A stretch of 60,923 nucleotides of DNA, from contig NZ_JNLX01000127.1 in the NCBI RefSeq assembly GCF_000715495.1, positions 1 to 60,923 of the forward strand, written 5' to 3'. Source of the stretch: Hymenobacter sp. IS2118 (GTDB lineage: Bacteria; Bacteroidota; Bacteroidia; Cytophagales; Hymenobacteraceae). The notes under the pieces are model-generated. The model was not told where the DNA came from and searched no databases. It saw only the letters and a list, made by a program, of their open reading frames with translations. Shown here in pieces: positions 54,186 through 60,923 of this stretch (position 1 is its first letter; every line of letters begins with the position of its first letter). A program made the position numbers and the translations under genes.

Positions 54186-54965
54186 TTGTTTCAACTCCTC
54201 GCTTACCTTCGTTTCTGGCTTCGTTCGGGCAATGCTCACGGGCTGCACTCCCCGTTTGTGTTTGGCCTATACACCTCCGTAGTGCGCCACACGGGCATCT
54301 TCGGGGCCTATGAGGCCATTGAGGCACGCCGGCGACAGCTGCTGAGCAGCCCTGCCAGCATCACGGTCACCGACTTTGGGGCGGGCTCACACACAGGCGC
54401 CGGTCGGCAGCGCCGCGTGGCCGACATTGCCCGCACGGCGGCCAAGCCCCCGCACCTGGCGCAGCTGCTGTTTCGGCTGGCCAACTACTTCCGCCCGGCT
54501 ACCATTCTGGAATTAGGCACCTCGCTGGGCCTGACTACCGCCTACCTGGCCGCCGCCGACTCGCGCACCAAAGTCGTTACGCTGGAAGGATGCCCCAACG
54601 TAGCCGGCGTGGCCCGCGAAACCTTCGCGGCACTGCAGCTGCAGAACATTGAGATTGTGGAGGGCAATATCGACGACACCCTTGCCCCGGCCTTGTCGGC
54701 GTTGGGTGCGCCTCTGGGGTTTGCCTTCTTCGATGGCAACCACCGTTACGAACCCACGCTGCACTATTTTGAACAGTGCCTGGCGCACCGCACTCCCGAA
54801 TCCGTCTTTGTCTTCGACGATATTCACTGGTCTGAGGAGATGGAACGGGCCTGGGAAGTTATCAAGGCTCACCCCGACGTGACGGTGACGGTTGACCTGT
54901 TCTATATCGGCTTGGTTTTCTTTCGCACGGGCCAGCCCAAACAGCACTTTTCCCTACGAGTGTGA
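54186..54965 (+). CDS. Class I SAM-dependent methyltransferase
   Basis: 259 aa. The only in-frame start after an upstream stop is TTG (LFQLLAYLRFWLRSGN), and the family's usual N-terminus HGLHSPFVFGLY begins soon after. The SAM-binding motif is ILELGTSLGLTTAYLAAADS (about 103-122), and a later acidic motif is SVFVFDDIHWSEEMERAW. It resembles small Bacteroidota methyltransferases of the O-methyltransferase type, substrate unknown. A clustered AGCT repeat lies before it. Confidence 0.85.
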   Translation: MFQLLAYLRFWLRSGNAHGLHSPFVFGLYTSVVRHTGIFGAYEAIEARRRQLLSSPASITVTDFGAGSHTGAGRQRRVADIARTAAKPPHLAQLLFRLANYFRPATILELGTSLGLTTAYLAAADSRTKVVTLEGCPNVAGVARETFAALQLQNIEIVEGNIDDTLAPALSALGAPLGFAFFDGNHRYEPTLHYFEQCLAHRTPESVFVFDDIHWSEEMERAWEVIKAHPDVTVTVDLFYIGLVFFRTGQPKQHFSLRV

Positions 54966-54966
54966 T

Positions 54967-55105
54967 TGTAGCATAAGCTTTAGCTTGTGCCACGAACCGG
55001 ATGCATGCTGTGAATGCGGCCCAAGCTAAAGCTTATGCTACAGCTTGGGCCACGGGGCTGTGCGAATACTGTGAGCGCGGCACAAGCCAAAGCTTATGCA
55101 ATGGC
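54967..55105. repeat. AAGCTTTAGCTTG inverted repeats overlapping the kdsA 3' end
   Basis: TGTAGCATAAGCTTTAGC and its complement form an inverted pair (54967-54991 and 55018-55042). A third partial copy supplies the last bases and stop codon of kdsA. Confidence 0.75.
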
Positions 55106-55984
55106 CTCGCGCACCCGCGTCAGCTTCACCAGCAATGCTTCGAGCTGGTCGAGCGGGAGCATGTTGGCGCCGTCGGAGAGGGCGGTAGCGGGCGTAGGGT
55201 GGGTTTCGATGAACAGGCCATCGGCGCCCACGGCAATGGCGGCTTTAGCAATGGTTTCGATGAGGGCCGGCTGGCCGCCGGTTACGCCGCTGCTTTGGTT
55301 GGGACGCTGCAGGGAGTGCGTCACATCCATCACCACGGGCACCTGGAAGTCGCGCATGGCGGGCAGGTTGCGGAAATCCACCACGAGGTCGGAATAGCCG
55401 AAGGAGTTACCGCGCTCGGTCAGTATCACGTTGTCGTTGCCGGCCTGGCGCACCTTGTCCACGGCCCATTTCATGGCCTCACCGCTCAGAAACTGGCCTT
55501 TTTTGATGTTGACTACTTTCCCGGTTTGGGCGGCGGCAATCAGCAAATCGGTCTGGCGACACAGGAAAGCGGGAATTTGCAGCACGTCCACATATTCGGC
55601 CGCGAGCGCCGCCTCGCCCGACTCGTGGATGTCCGTTACCGTAGGCACGCCAATCTCGCGCCCCACTTTTTGCAGGATGCGCAGGGCCGTTTCATCGCCA
55701 ATTCCGGTAAAGGAATCGAGGCGCGAGCGGTTGGCTTTACGATACGAGCCTTTGAAAATGAAGGGAATTTGCAGCTTATCCGTCATGTGCTTGATGCGCT
55801 CCGCGATGCGCAGGGCCATGTCTTCACCCTCAATGACGCAGGGACCGGCCATGAGGAAAAACTGACCGGAATTGGTGTTGCGGAAATGCGGAAGGGTGTT
55901 GGCGAGGGCAGTGAGCACGGGATTGATTTTTAGAAAGCGGCGGCGTGGCCATTGGCCGCCTTTTGGCGACACAACGGCCGGCAT
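55094..55984 (-). CDS. kdsA: 3-deoxy-8-phosphooctulonate synthase (Kdo-8-phosphate synthase)
   Basis: 296 aa aldolase that joins phosphoenolpyruvate and arabinose-5-phosphate for lipopolysaccharide. Family lines are FFLMAGPCVIEGEDMA, IPFIFKGSYRKANRS, KVVNIKKGQFLSGEAM and VVMDVTHSLQRPNQSSG. The ATG start gives about 20 residues more than usual, so a downstream non-ATG start near VLTALANTLPHF is possible. The 3' end (VREAIA-stop) overlaps a dispersed repeat. Confidence 0.92.
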   Translation of the reverse strand: MPAVVSPKGGQWPRRRFLKINPVLTALANTLPHFRNTNSGQFFLMAGPCVIEGEDMALRIAERIKHMTDKLQIPFIFKGSYRKANRSRLDSFTGIGDETALRILQKVGREIGVPTVTDIHESGEAALAAEYVDVLQIPAFLCRQTDLLIAAAQTGKVVNIKKGQFLSGEAMKWAVDKVRQAGNDNVILTERGNSFGYSDLVVDFRNLPAMRDFQVPVVMDVTHSLQRPNQSSGVTGGQPALIETIAKAAIAVGADGLFIETHPTPATALSDGANMLPLDQLEALLVKLTRVREAIA

Positions 55985-56007
55985 TACCGCCCGTGAGTAC
56001 GGAAGGT

Positions 56008-56616
56008 TTATTTTTTCTTCAAACAGATGAACAGCTCCCGGTCCTGCCGGGGGCGGAGCGAATTGGTGGCCGTTGCGAAGTGCCGGAAATCGAAGTAGGG
56101 CGCGAAGTAGCTCCGGTACTCCTCTTTGCTGCCGCCAAACGGCGGCTCCTGCACCGGTCCGAAATCCGTATCGAACAGCAGGCCCATGAGCGTGCCGCCG
56201 GGGACCAATAGCCGGCCGCACTGCTGCGCGTAGGCGGGCCGCAGCGTCGGGTTGAGGGCGCAGAAGAACGTTTGCTCCACAATTAAATCGTAGGGCGGGG
56301 CGTTGGACAATTTAAAAAAGTCGGCTTGCAGGAGGTGGGCCGCCGGAAAGTCGGGCACGCGGGCAGCTAAGGCAGCCAGGGCTTCGGGCGCCACATCGAC
56401 CACGAATACTTGCCGGAAGCCGAGGTGGTGGAGGTATTCGGCTTCGTAGGCCCGGCCGGCACCAGGAATGAGGATGCGCGGCTGCCGGCTTACGGCCATT
56501 TGGTCGAAGTAGGCACGGAGCGGCGGGGTTACTTCGCGGGTGTCCCAGCCGTCGCGTCCGGCCACGTAACGTGCTTGCCAGTAGGCGGCATCGAAGTCAG
56601 GTAAAACCGTTTCCAT
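56008..56616 (-). CDS. Thiopurine-methyltransferase-like SAM enzyme
   Basis: 202 aa starting METVLPDFDAAYWQARY. The fold of the TPMT/TehB-type family shows in RILIPGAGRAYEAEYLHHLG, ADFFKLSNAPPYDLIVEQTF and LLVPGGTLMGLLFD. Possible activities are thiol, selenium or halide methylation; the substrate is not decided. An upstream in-frame ATG adds six residues, which I left out. A TACCTTTG lies about 57 bases upstream on the same strand. Ends 23 bases upstream of kdsA and may share its transcript. Confidence 0.85.
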   Translation of the reverse strand: METVLPDFDAAYWQARYVAGRDGWDTREVTPPLRAYFDQMAVSRQPRILIPGAGRAYEAEYLHHLGFRQVFVVDVAPEALAALAARVPDFPAAHLLQADFFKLSNAPPYDLIVEQTFFCALNPTLRPAYAQQCGRLLVPGGTLMGLLFDTDFGPVQEPPFGGSKEEYRSYFAPYFDFRHFATATNSLRPRQDRELFICLKKK

Positions 56617-56743
56617 CGCGTCAAAGTATATCAAAAACTTGCCAGGGCCCGGAAGTCCCCTATTTTTACACCCAAAGGTAAGCGTCGCACCGCGGCGGGC
56701 ACCCCAAAAAACTGTTCGCTTTTTCTGAATTAACTATTCCCGC

Positions 56744-57694
56744 ATGGACCCTAACGAAACCCCCGAACCCCGTTCCAACAATAGCCGCGTGCTGCTCTGG
56801 GTAGCCCTGGTTCTGGTGCTGCTTGGCATCAACGGCGTTCTGTTTTACCTCAACCAGCAGAAAGGCCAGCTGAATGAGGAGCTGACGACCGAAGTCAAAG
56901 CCAAAGACAGCAAGCTGCAGGAGCAAATCAAGCAGTACGAAGCGCTGAAGACTGATTTTGAGCGCCAAAGCCAGGAGCTACAGGCCCTGGGCCTGAGCAA
57001 CGACTCGCTGGAATCGAAAATTGCCAGCGTCAATTCGGACTTGCTCAAGCTCCGCTCCTTCCGGGCCGGCAGCTTCTCCATCGCGCAGCAAAGCCTGTTC
57101 AAGCAGCGCGCCCAGAACCTGGAATCGCAGCTGCGGAAGAAGGACGATGACATTGCCCAGCTCAAAAAGGACAACGAAACGCTTTACACCGAAACCACCA
57201 CCCTTAAAGAGCGCCAAAACAAGCTGTCTGACACCATCAGCACCATTGCCCGCACCAACCAGGAGCTGACGGAAAAGGTAGGCGTCGCCTCCCGGCTACA
57301 ATCCGAGAACATCAAGGTGGCCATCATCACTTCCAAAAACAAGGAGCAGGACGACGATAAAGACGAGTTTAAAGCCAAGCGCGTGGAAAAAGTACGCGTG
57401 ACTTTCAACCTATCTCGCAACGACGTTTCGCCGAAGGAAACCAAAGCCATTTACATGCGCATTCTGGAGCCCGACGGCGCCGCGCTCTACAACCTGAGCA
57501 CGGGCGGCGGCACTTTCACCGTAGACGGCCAGGAGGCCTTCTACACCCAGAAACAGGACGTGGTGTACGACAACTCCAAGCAGAAGCTGGACTTCGTGTA
57601 CGCCAAAGGTGCCGAATACAAGAAGGGCTCGCACACCGTGGAGCTGTACGAAAGCGGCCAGCTGATGGGCAAAACCACTTTCACGCTGAAGTAG
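56744..57694 (+). CDS. Membrane-anchored coiled-coil protein, unknown
   Basis: 316 aa. A single membrane helix at about residues 16-38 (VLLWVALVLVLLGINGVLFY) is followed by a long coiled coil (about 40-190, with heptad patterns such as KAKDSKLQEQIKQYEALKTD). A beta-rich C-terminal domain runs from about 212 to 316. The C-terminal domain is predicted to lie outside the cytoplasm. Similar Bacteroidota proteins lack a proven role; they may be scaffold or peptidoglycan-associated proteins. It ends in a strong terminator. Confidence 0.8.
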   Translation: MDPNETPEPRSNNSRVLLWVALVLVLLGINGVLFYLNQQKGQLNEELTTEVKAKDSKLQEQIKQYEALKTDFERQSQELQALGLSNDSLESKIASVNSDLLKLRSFRAGSFSIAQQSLFKQRAQNLESQLRKKDDDIAQLKKDNETLYTETTTLKERQNKLSDTISTIARTNQELTEKVGVASRLQSENIKVAIITSKNKEQDDDKDEFKAKRVEKVRVTFNLSRNDVSPKETKAIYMRILEPDGAALYNLSTGGGTFTVDGQEAFYTQKQDVVYDNSKQKLDFVYAKGAEYKKGSHTVELYESGQLMGKTTFTLK

Positions 57695-57746
57695 ACCACG
57701 GATTCGCAACGGTTCGCAGCCTGCTGCACCGCTGCGAGTTTCAACC

Positions 57747-57792
57747 CCCAACAAAAGAGCCCGCTTCGTACTGAAGCGGGCTCTTTTGTTGG
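57747..57792. terminator. Bidirectional terminator, 21-bp stem
   Basis: CCCAACAAAAGAGCCCGCTTC with its perfect complement around GTACT, T and A runs on both sides. Serves the coiled-coil gene and the convergent cphA. Confidence 0.93.
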
Positions 57793-57810
57793 GCGTTGGG
57801 CGGGTTGGGC

Positions 57811-60450
57811 TTACTCAGCGGCTACGCTGGTTTCGTATTTGTCGAGCTTGGCCAGCACGGCCTCAATGTTCTCGGTGAAGAGCGTGATGACGGCGCCCTC
57901 CGGCGCCGTTTGCAGCACGTGGTCGATGGCATCCATTTCCCGTTCGATGTAGGTAATGGGCAAATCCGGCTTGTCGAGGCGCAGGCCGCGCTCCATCAGA
58001 GCTTTGATTTCCTCGGCGGTTTTGCCGCGCAGGTCGCGGTCCTGCCGCAGCACTACTTCGTCGAATATGCGCCCGGCAATGCGCGAAAAGCCCAAAGTAT
58101 CCTCGTCGCGGCGGTCGCCCAAGCCCGACACCACCCCTATTTTACGGGTAGCCGGCGTAGCGTCCATAAACGCCCCAAATTTCAGAATCCCGGCCGTGTT
58201 GTGGGCATAGTCCACGATGACTTCGTACTTCGGAAACTTGTACACGTTCATACGGCCCGGAGTTTTGGTCCCCGACGGCACAAATGTGCGGAAAGCAGTT
58301 TTGATATCGTCGCGGTCGAAACCGGCCAGGTAGCCGGCCAGCGCGGCCGCCAAGCTGTTCTCAATGTTGAAGCCGGCCCGGCCGCCAAACGTAATCGGGA
58401 ATTCGGCGGCCCGGTCGATGCGCAGCTTGTAGCTATTCTTGTAGATGGTGATGTAGCCTTCCTCGTACACGGCGGCCACGCCGCCGGCCTCCACGTGCTC
58501 AATGATGCGCGGGTTGTTTTCGTCCATGCTGAAGAGCGCCACGCGGCAGTCCACGGTGCGGGCCATGGCGTACACCAGGTCGTCGTCGGCATTGAGCACG
58601 GCCCAGCCGTTTTTGCGCACCGTGCGCGGCAGCACGCCTTTCACGGCCGCCATTTCTTCCACGGTGTTGATATCGCGCATACCCAAGTGGTCGGCCGCCA
58701 CGTTGGTCACCACCGCAATGTCGCAGTTATGGAAACCCAGGCCGGAGCGCAGCATGCCGCCGCGCGCGGTTTCGAGCACGGCAAAGTTCACGGTGGGGTC
58801 CTTGAGCACAAACTCGGCGCTTTGGCCGCCGGTGCAGTCCCCGGTTTGCAGCTGCACGCCCTGAATGTAGATACCGTCGGTGGTGGTGAAGCCCACTTTG
58901 TAGCCTTTGCTGGCCACCAGGTGCGCAATGAGGCGCGTGGTAGTGGTTTTGCCGTTGGTGCCCGTCACGGCAATGATGGGAATGCGGGCGGGCTCGCCGG
59001 GCGGAAACAGCATGTCGACCACCGGGGCGGCCACGTTGCGCGGCAGGCCCTCGGCGGGCGCGATGTGCATGCGGAAGCCCGGCGCGGCGTTTACCTCAAT
59101 CACGGCGCCGCGGCTCTCATTGAGCGGTACGGCAATGTCAGTGGCCATCAGGTCGATGCCGCAGATGTCGAGGCCCACAATGCCGGCCACCCGCTCAGCC
59201 AGCAGCACGTTGTAGGGATGCATCAGGTCGGTCACGTCGGTAGCGGTGCCACCGGTGCTGATGTTGGCCGTGCTTTTCAGATACAGCGTCTCATCGGCGG
59301 GCAGCACCGATTCCAGCGTGAGGTCCTTGCTGGTCAGGATATCCAGCGTGTGCTTGTCGGCTTTGATGGCCGTCAGCACTTTTTCGTGGCCCACTCCGCG
59401 GCGCGGGTCCATGTTCACCGCGTCAATCAGCTGCTGAATGGTGCTACTACCATCGCCGGTCACGGCGGCCGGGGTGCGCTTGGCGGCGGCAATGAGCTTG
59501 CCGTTCACCACCAGCAGTCGGAAGTCAAACCCTTCAATAAACTGCTCCACAATCACGGCCCGCGAGTACGCCTGCGCGGCTTTCAGACCCTCGGCGGCGT
59601 CATTCCAGTTCATAATGTGGATGGTGGCACCCTTGCCGTGGTTGCCGTTGAGCGGCTTGGTCACGATGGGAAAACCCAGCTCGTCGATGGCCTCGCGCAG
59701 GCCGTCCTCCGAGTACACGGTGGTGCCGCGGGGCACGGGCACGCCCGCGTCGTTGAGCATGGCCTTGGTGCGATTTTTATTGCCGGCTACTTCCACCCCG
59801 GCGTGCGAGGTGTAGCTGGTGGTGGTGGCCCAAATGCGCTTCTGGTTGACGCCGTAACCCAGCTGAATGATGTTGCTGTTTTTGAGGGCGATGTAAGGAA
59901 TGTTGCGCGAAGCCGCTTCGGCCACAATGCTATAGGTGCTGGGGCCAATGAATTCATCTTCACGAATTTCGTGCAGCTCGTCAATAATAGGCTTGAGGTC
60001 AACCTGTTCGCCGTTGCAGGAAGCTTCTACAATTTCTACGGCCATCTCGAGGGCCCGGCGTCCGGCCCGCTCTTCCTGGTAGCAAAACACGACATACTCC
60101 ACGCCTTCTTCCTGGGCGGGGTACGACTTGCCCCAGTACACGGGCATGCCCCCCAAGCGCTGCAGCTCCAGAGCAATGTGGTAGATGACGTGGCCCAACG
60201 GCTCGCCGTCGTTCAACTGGTCCAAGTCAAGCGGCGGGCGCTTGGCCGACTGCTTGCCGCCGCTCATGCCGTTGGGCTGCGGCTGCCCGATTTTAGGAAA
60301 CAGCTCCATGAGCCGCCCGCCCAGCTCCGGCACTGTATTCGACCATTTCCCCGCAAACTCCTCCAAATCAACTTTAGCGACAATGAGCTTGGTGTGCTTC
60401 ACAGACCAGTAACTGGGGCCGCGCATGGTGCGCAGGTCAATAATCTTCAT
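57811..60450 (-). CDS. cphA: Cyanophycin synthetase
   Basis: 879 aa that builds the Asp-Arg polymer cyanophycin, a nitrogen reserve. The N-terminal domain (about 1-160) is followed by an ATP-grasp domain (about 210-480, with FPIVTKPLNGNHGKGATIHI), then a Mur-ligase-like domain with the P-loop VTGTNGKTTTTRLI (about 492-505) and a C-terminal part (VVDYAHNTAGIL). This is the usual CphA1 architecture. No cyanophycinase gene (cphB) lies in the window, although many Bacteroidota keep it adjacent. The start MKIIDLRTMRGPSYWSVKHT is typical. Confidence 0.94.
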   Translation of the reverse strand: MKIIDLRTMRGPSYWSVKHTKLIVAKVDLEEFAGKWSNTVPELGGRLMELFPKIGQPQPNGMSGGKQSAKRPPLDLDQLNDGEPLGHVIYHIALELQRLGGMPVYWGKSYPAQEEGVEYVVFCYQEERAGRRALEMAVEIVEASCNGEQVDLKPIIDELHEIREDEFIGPSTYSIVAEAASRNIPYIALKNSNIIQLGYGVNQKRIWATTTSYTSHAGVEVAGNKNRTKAMLNDAGVPVPRGTTVYSEDGLREAIDELGFPIVTKPLNGNHGKGATIHIMNWNDAAEGLKAAQAYSRAVIVEQFIEGFDFRLLVVNGKLIAAAKRTPAAVTGDGSSTIQQLIDAVNMDPRRGVGHEKVLTAIKADKHTLDILTSKDLTLESVLPADETLYLKSTANISTGGTATDVTDLMHPYNVLLAERVAGIVGLDICGIDLMATDIAVPLNESRGAVIEVNAAPGFRMHIAPAEGLPRNVAAPVVDMLFPPGEPARIPIIAVTGTNGKTTTTRLIAHLVASKGYKVGFTTTDGIYIQGVQLQTGDCTGGQSAEFVLKDPTVNFAVLETARGGMLRSGLGFHNCDIAVVTNVAADHLGMRDINTVEEMAAVKGVLPRTVRKNGWAVLNADDDLVYAMARTVDCRVALFSMDENNPRIIEHVEAGGVAAVYEEGYITIYKNSYKLRIDRAAEFPITFGGRAGFNIENSLAAALAGYLAGFDRDDIKTAFRTFVPSGTKTPGRMNVYKFPKYEVIVDYAHNTAGILKFGAFMDATPATRKIGVVSGLGDRRDEDTLGFSRIAGRIFDEVVLRQDRDLRGKTAEEIKALMERGLRLDKPDLPITYIEREMDAIDHVLQTAPEGAVITLFTENIEAVLAKLDKYETSVAAE

Positions 60451-60559
60451 ATTTGGAAAGAAAAAGAGCGTTTAGAGTCCCCTACGTAAGAGGATATGGC
60501 TTGGCTGCTCAATTTAGGCACAAGGCCGGCTAAAACCCGCGAATTGCCATTTGGAGCAT

Positions 60560-60599
60560 AAAAAAAGCCCCGTTTGCCAATTGGCAGACGGGGCTTTTT
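60560..60599 (-). terminator. Terminator of the tRNA-Cys transcript
   Basis: On the reverse strand AAAAAGCCCCGT pairs with ACGGGGCTTTTT, with TGCCAATTGGCA in the middle extending the stem, then a run of T. Confidence 0.9.
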
Positions 60600-60612
60600 C
60601 AAAACTAATCAG

Positions 60613-60683
60613 AGGTGACGGGCGGATTCGAACCGCCGTAGGAGGTTTTGCAGACCTCTACCTAGCCACTCGGTCACGTCACC
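60613..60683 (-). tRNA. tRNA-Cys (GCA)
   Basis: 71 nt. Acceptor GGTGACG / CGTCACC, D arm ACC/GGT, anticodon loop CTGCAAA with anticodon GCA, four-base variable loop, T arm GGCGG-TTCGAAT-CCGCC. The discriminator base U73 is the cysteine identity element. Confidence 0.96.
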
Positions 60684-60744
60684 AGTAGTGGTCTTTTGGG
60701 AGCGCAAAGGTACGCAGCCGGTTCGGGGTGGGCAAGGCAACGAC

Positions 60745-60766
60745 ACAAAAAAAGCCCCGGCGTTGC
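60745..60766. terminator. Half terminator, interrupted by the insertion sequence
   Basis: AAAAAAAGCCCCGGCGTTGC looks like the first half of a common AAAAAGCCCCGGC..GCCGGGGCTTTTT terminator. The second arm is absent where the IS4-type element begins, so the element probably landed in or next to it. Confidence 0.4.
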
Positions 60767-60787
60767 GGCCTTGTCCTTACCCACATC

Positions 60788-60923
60788 TTAGGGCTGGTTG
60801 AGTTGAGTGGCGAGCCGGACGCCTTCGACGAGTAAGCGCAGGCTCATCAGGCCGCGCCAGAGGGTTTGCCAGCCAGGTGGTCCGTCGCCTTTGCGGCCCA
60901 GGTGGCCGCCCAGGCCAGCCAAG
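60788..60923 (-). CDS. IS4-family transposase, C-terminal fragment at the window edge
   Basis: Forty-five codons ending in TAA encode LGGHLGRKGDGPPGWQTLWR and GLMSLRLLVEGVRL, the conserved end of IS4/IS50-type transposases. The rest is outside the window. The likely left terminal repeat is around CTTGTCCTTACCCACATC (60770-60787), by similarity in shape to IS50 ends. The other end of the element cannot be seen. Confidence 0.85.
   Translation of the reverse strand, partial: LAGLGGHLGRKGDGPPGWQTLWRGLMSLRLLVEGVRLATQLNQP

Noticed and set aside
57796..60489. 897-residue forward frame over cphA
   Set aside because: Antisense shadow of a well-conserved gene; its composition is His/Gly/Val/Ala rich with no recognisable domain.

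Overview
The window looks like a piece, quite possibly a whole contig, of a high-GC Bacteroidota chromosome of the Hymenobacter type (order Cytophagales). This rests on the gene content: a TonB-dependent receptor with a carboxypeptidase-like N-terminal domain, a fused SerB-SerA protein, a cluster of parA, parB, DUF5683, dapB and lepB, pyrG next to yidC, an Oxa1-type insertase with a large periplasmic domain, and many lipoproteins. Several promoters fit the Bacteroidota pattern TTG-N17-23-TAnnTTTG, and Shine-Dalgarno sequences are largely absent. Both ends lie inside insertion sequences: an IS5-family transposase at the left and an IS4-family transposase C-terminus at the right. That is how contigs often end in draft assemblies.

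Layout. 0-17 kb: IS5 end, eukaryotic-type glycogen branching enzyme, gamma-glutamyltransferase, TonB receptor, DUF4269 protein, two tandem paralogous small proteins, M3 peptidase, a three-gene unit (lipoprotein, 70-residue ORF, NYN-domain protein), GNAT acetyltransferase, YceI protein and an unknown exported protein. 17-29.5 kb: a redox and regulator island with three aldo/keto reductases, a CurA-like quinone/enone reductase, a GMC oxidoreductase, three AraC-family regulators (one membrane-bound), DUF421, CrcB and a transglutaminase-like protein. 29.5-47 kb: DUF983, M1 peptidase, serine hydrolase, SerB-SerA fusion, a REP-associated transposase (RAYT) flanked by inverted repeats, a PBP4-type carboxypeptidase, a Na+/H+ antiporter, pyrG, yidC, a DUF6438 protein, an esterase and a peptide-binding lipoprotein. 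47-53 kb: parA, an AT-richer intruder gene, parB, DUF5683, dapB and lepB. 53-60.9 kb: ung, apaG, two methyltransferases, kdsA, a coiled-coil membrane protein, cyanophycin synthetase, tRNA-Cys and the IS4 end.

Housekeeping functions seen are serine synthesis, CTP synthesis, lysine/meso-diaminopimelate synthesis (dapB), Kdo synthesis for lipopolysaccharide, protein insertion and processing (yidC, lepB), chromosome segregation (parAB), uracil repair, and glycogen and cyanophycin storage.

The most notable structure outside genes is a nearly identical 32-bp box (29 of 32 bases). It sits 21-22 bp upstream of the same -7 hexamer region in front of two different aldo/keto reductase genes, each next to an AraC-family gene. 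This looks like a small shared regulon. The intergenic DNA also carries at least six families of inverted or dispersed repeats, including a 173-bp MITE-like element with 42-bp arms, a five-copy GTCATGCTGAGC palindrome family, and a 48-bp near-perfect palindrome. I found no CRISPR array, prophage, rRNA or clear antiphage system.
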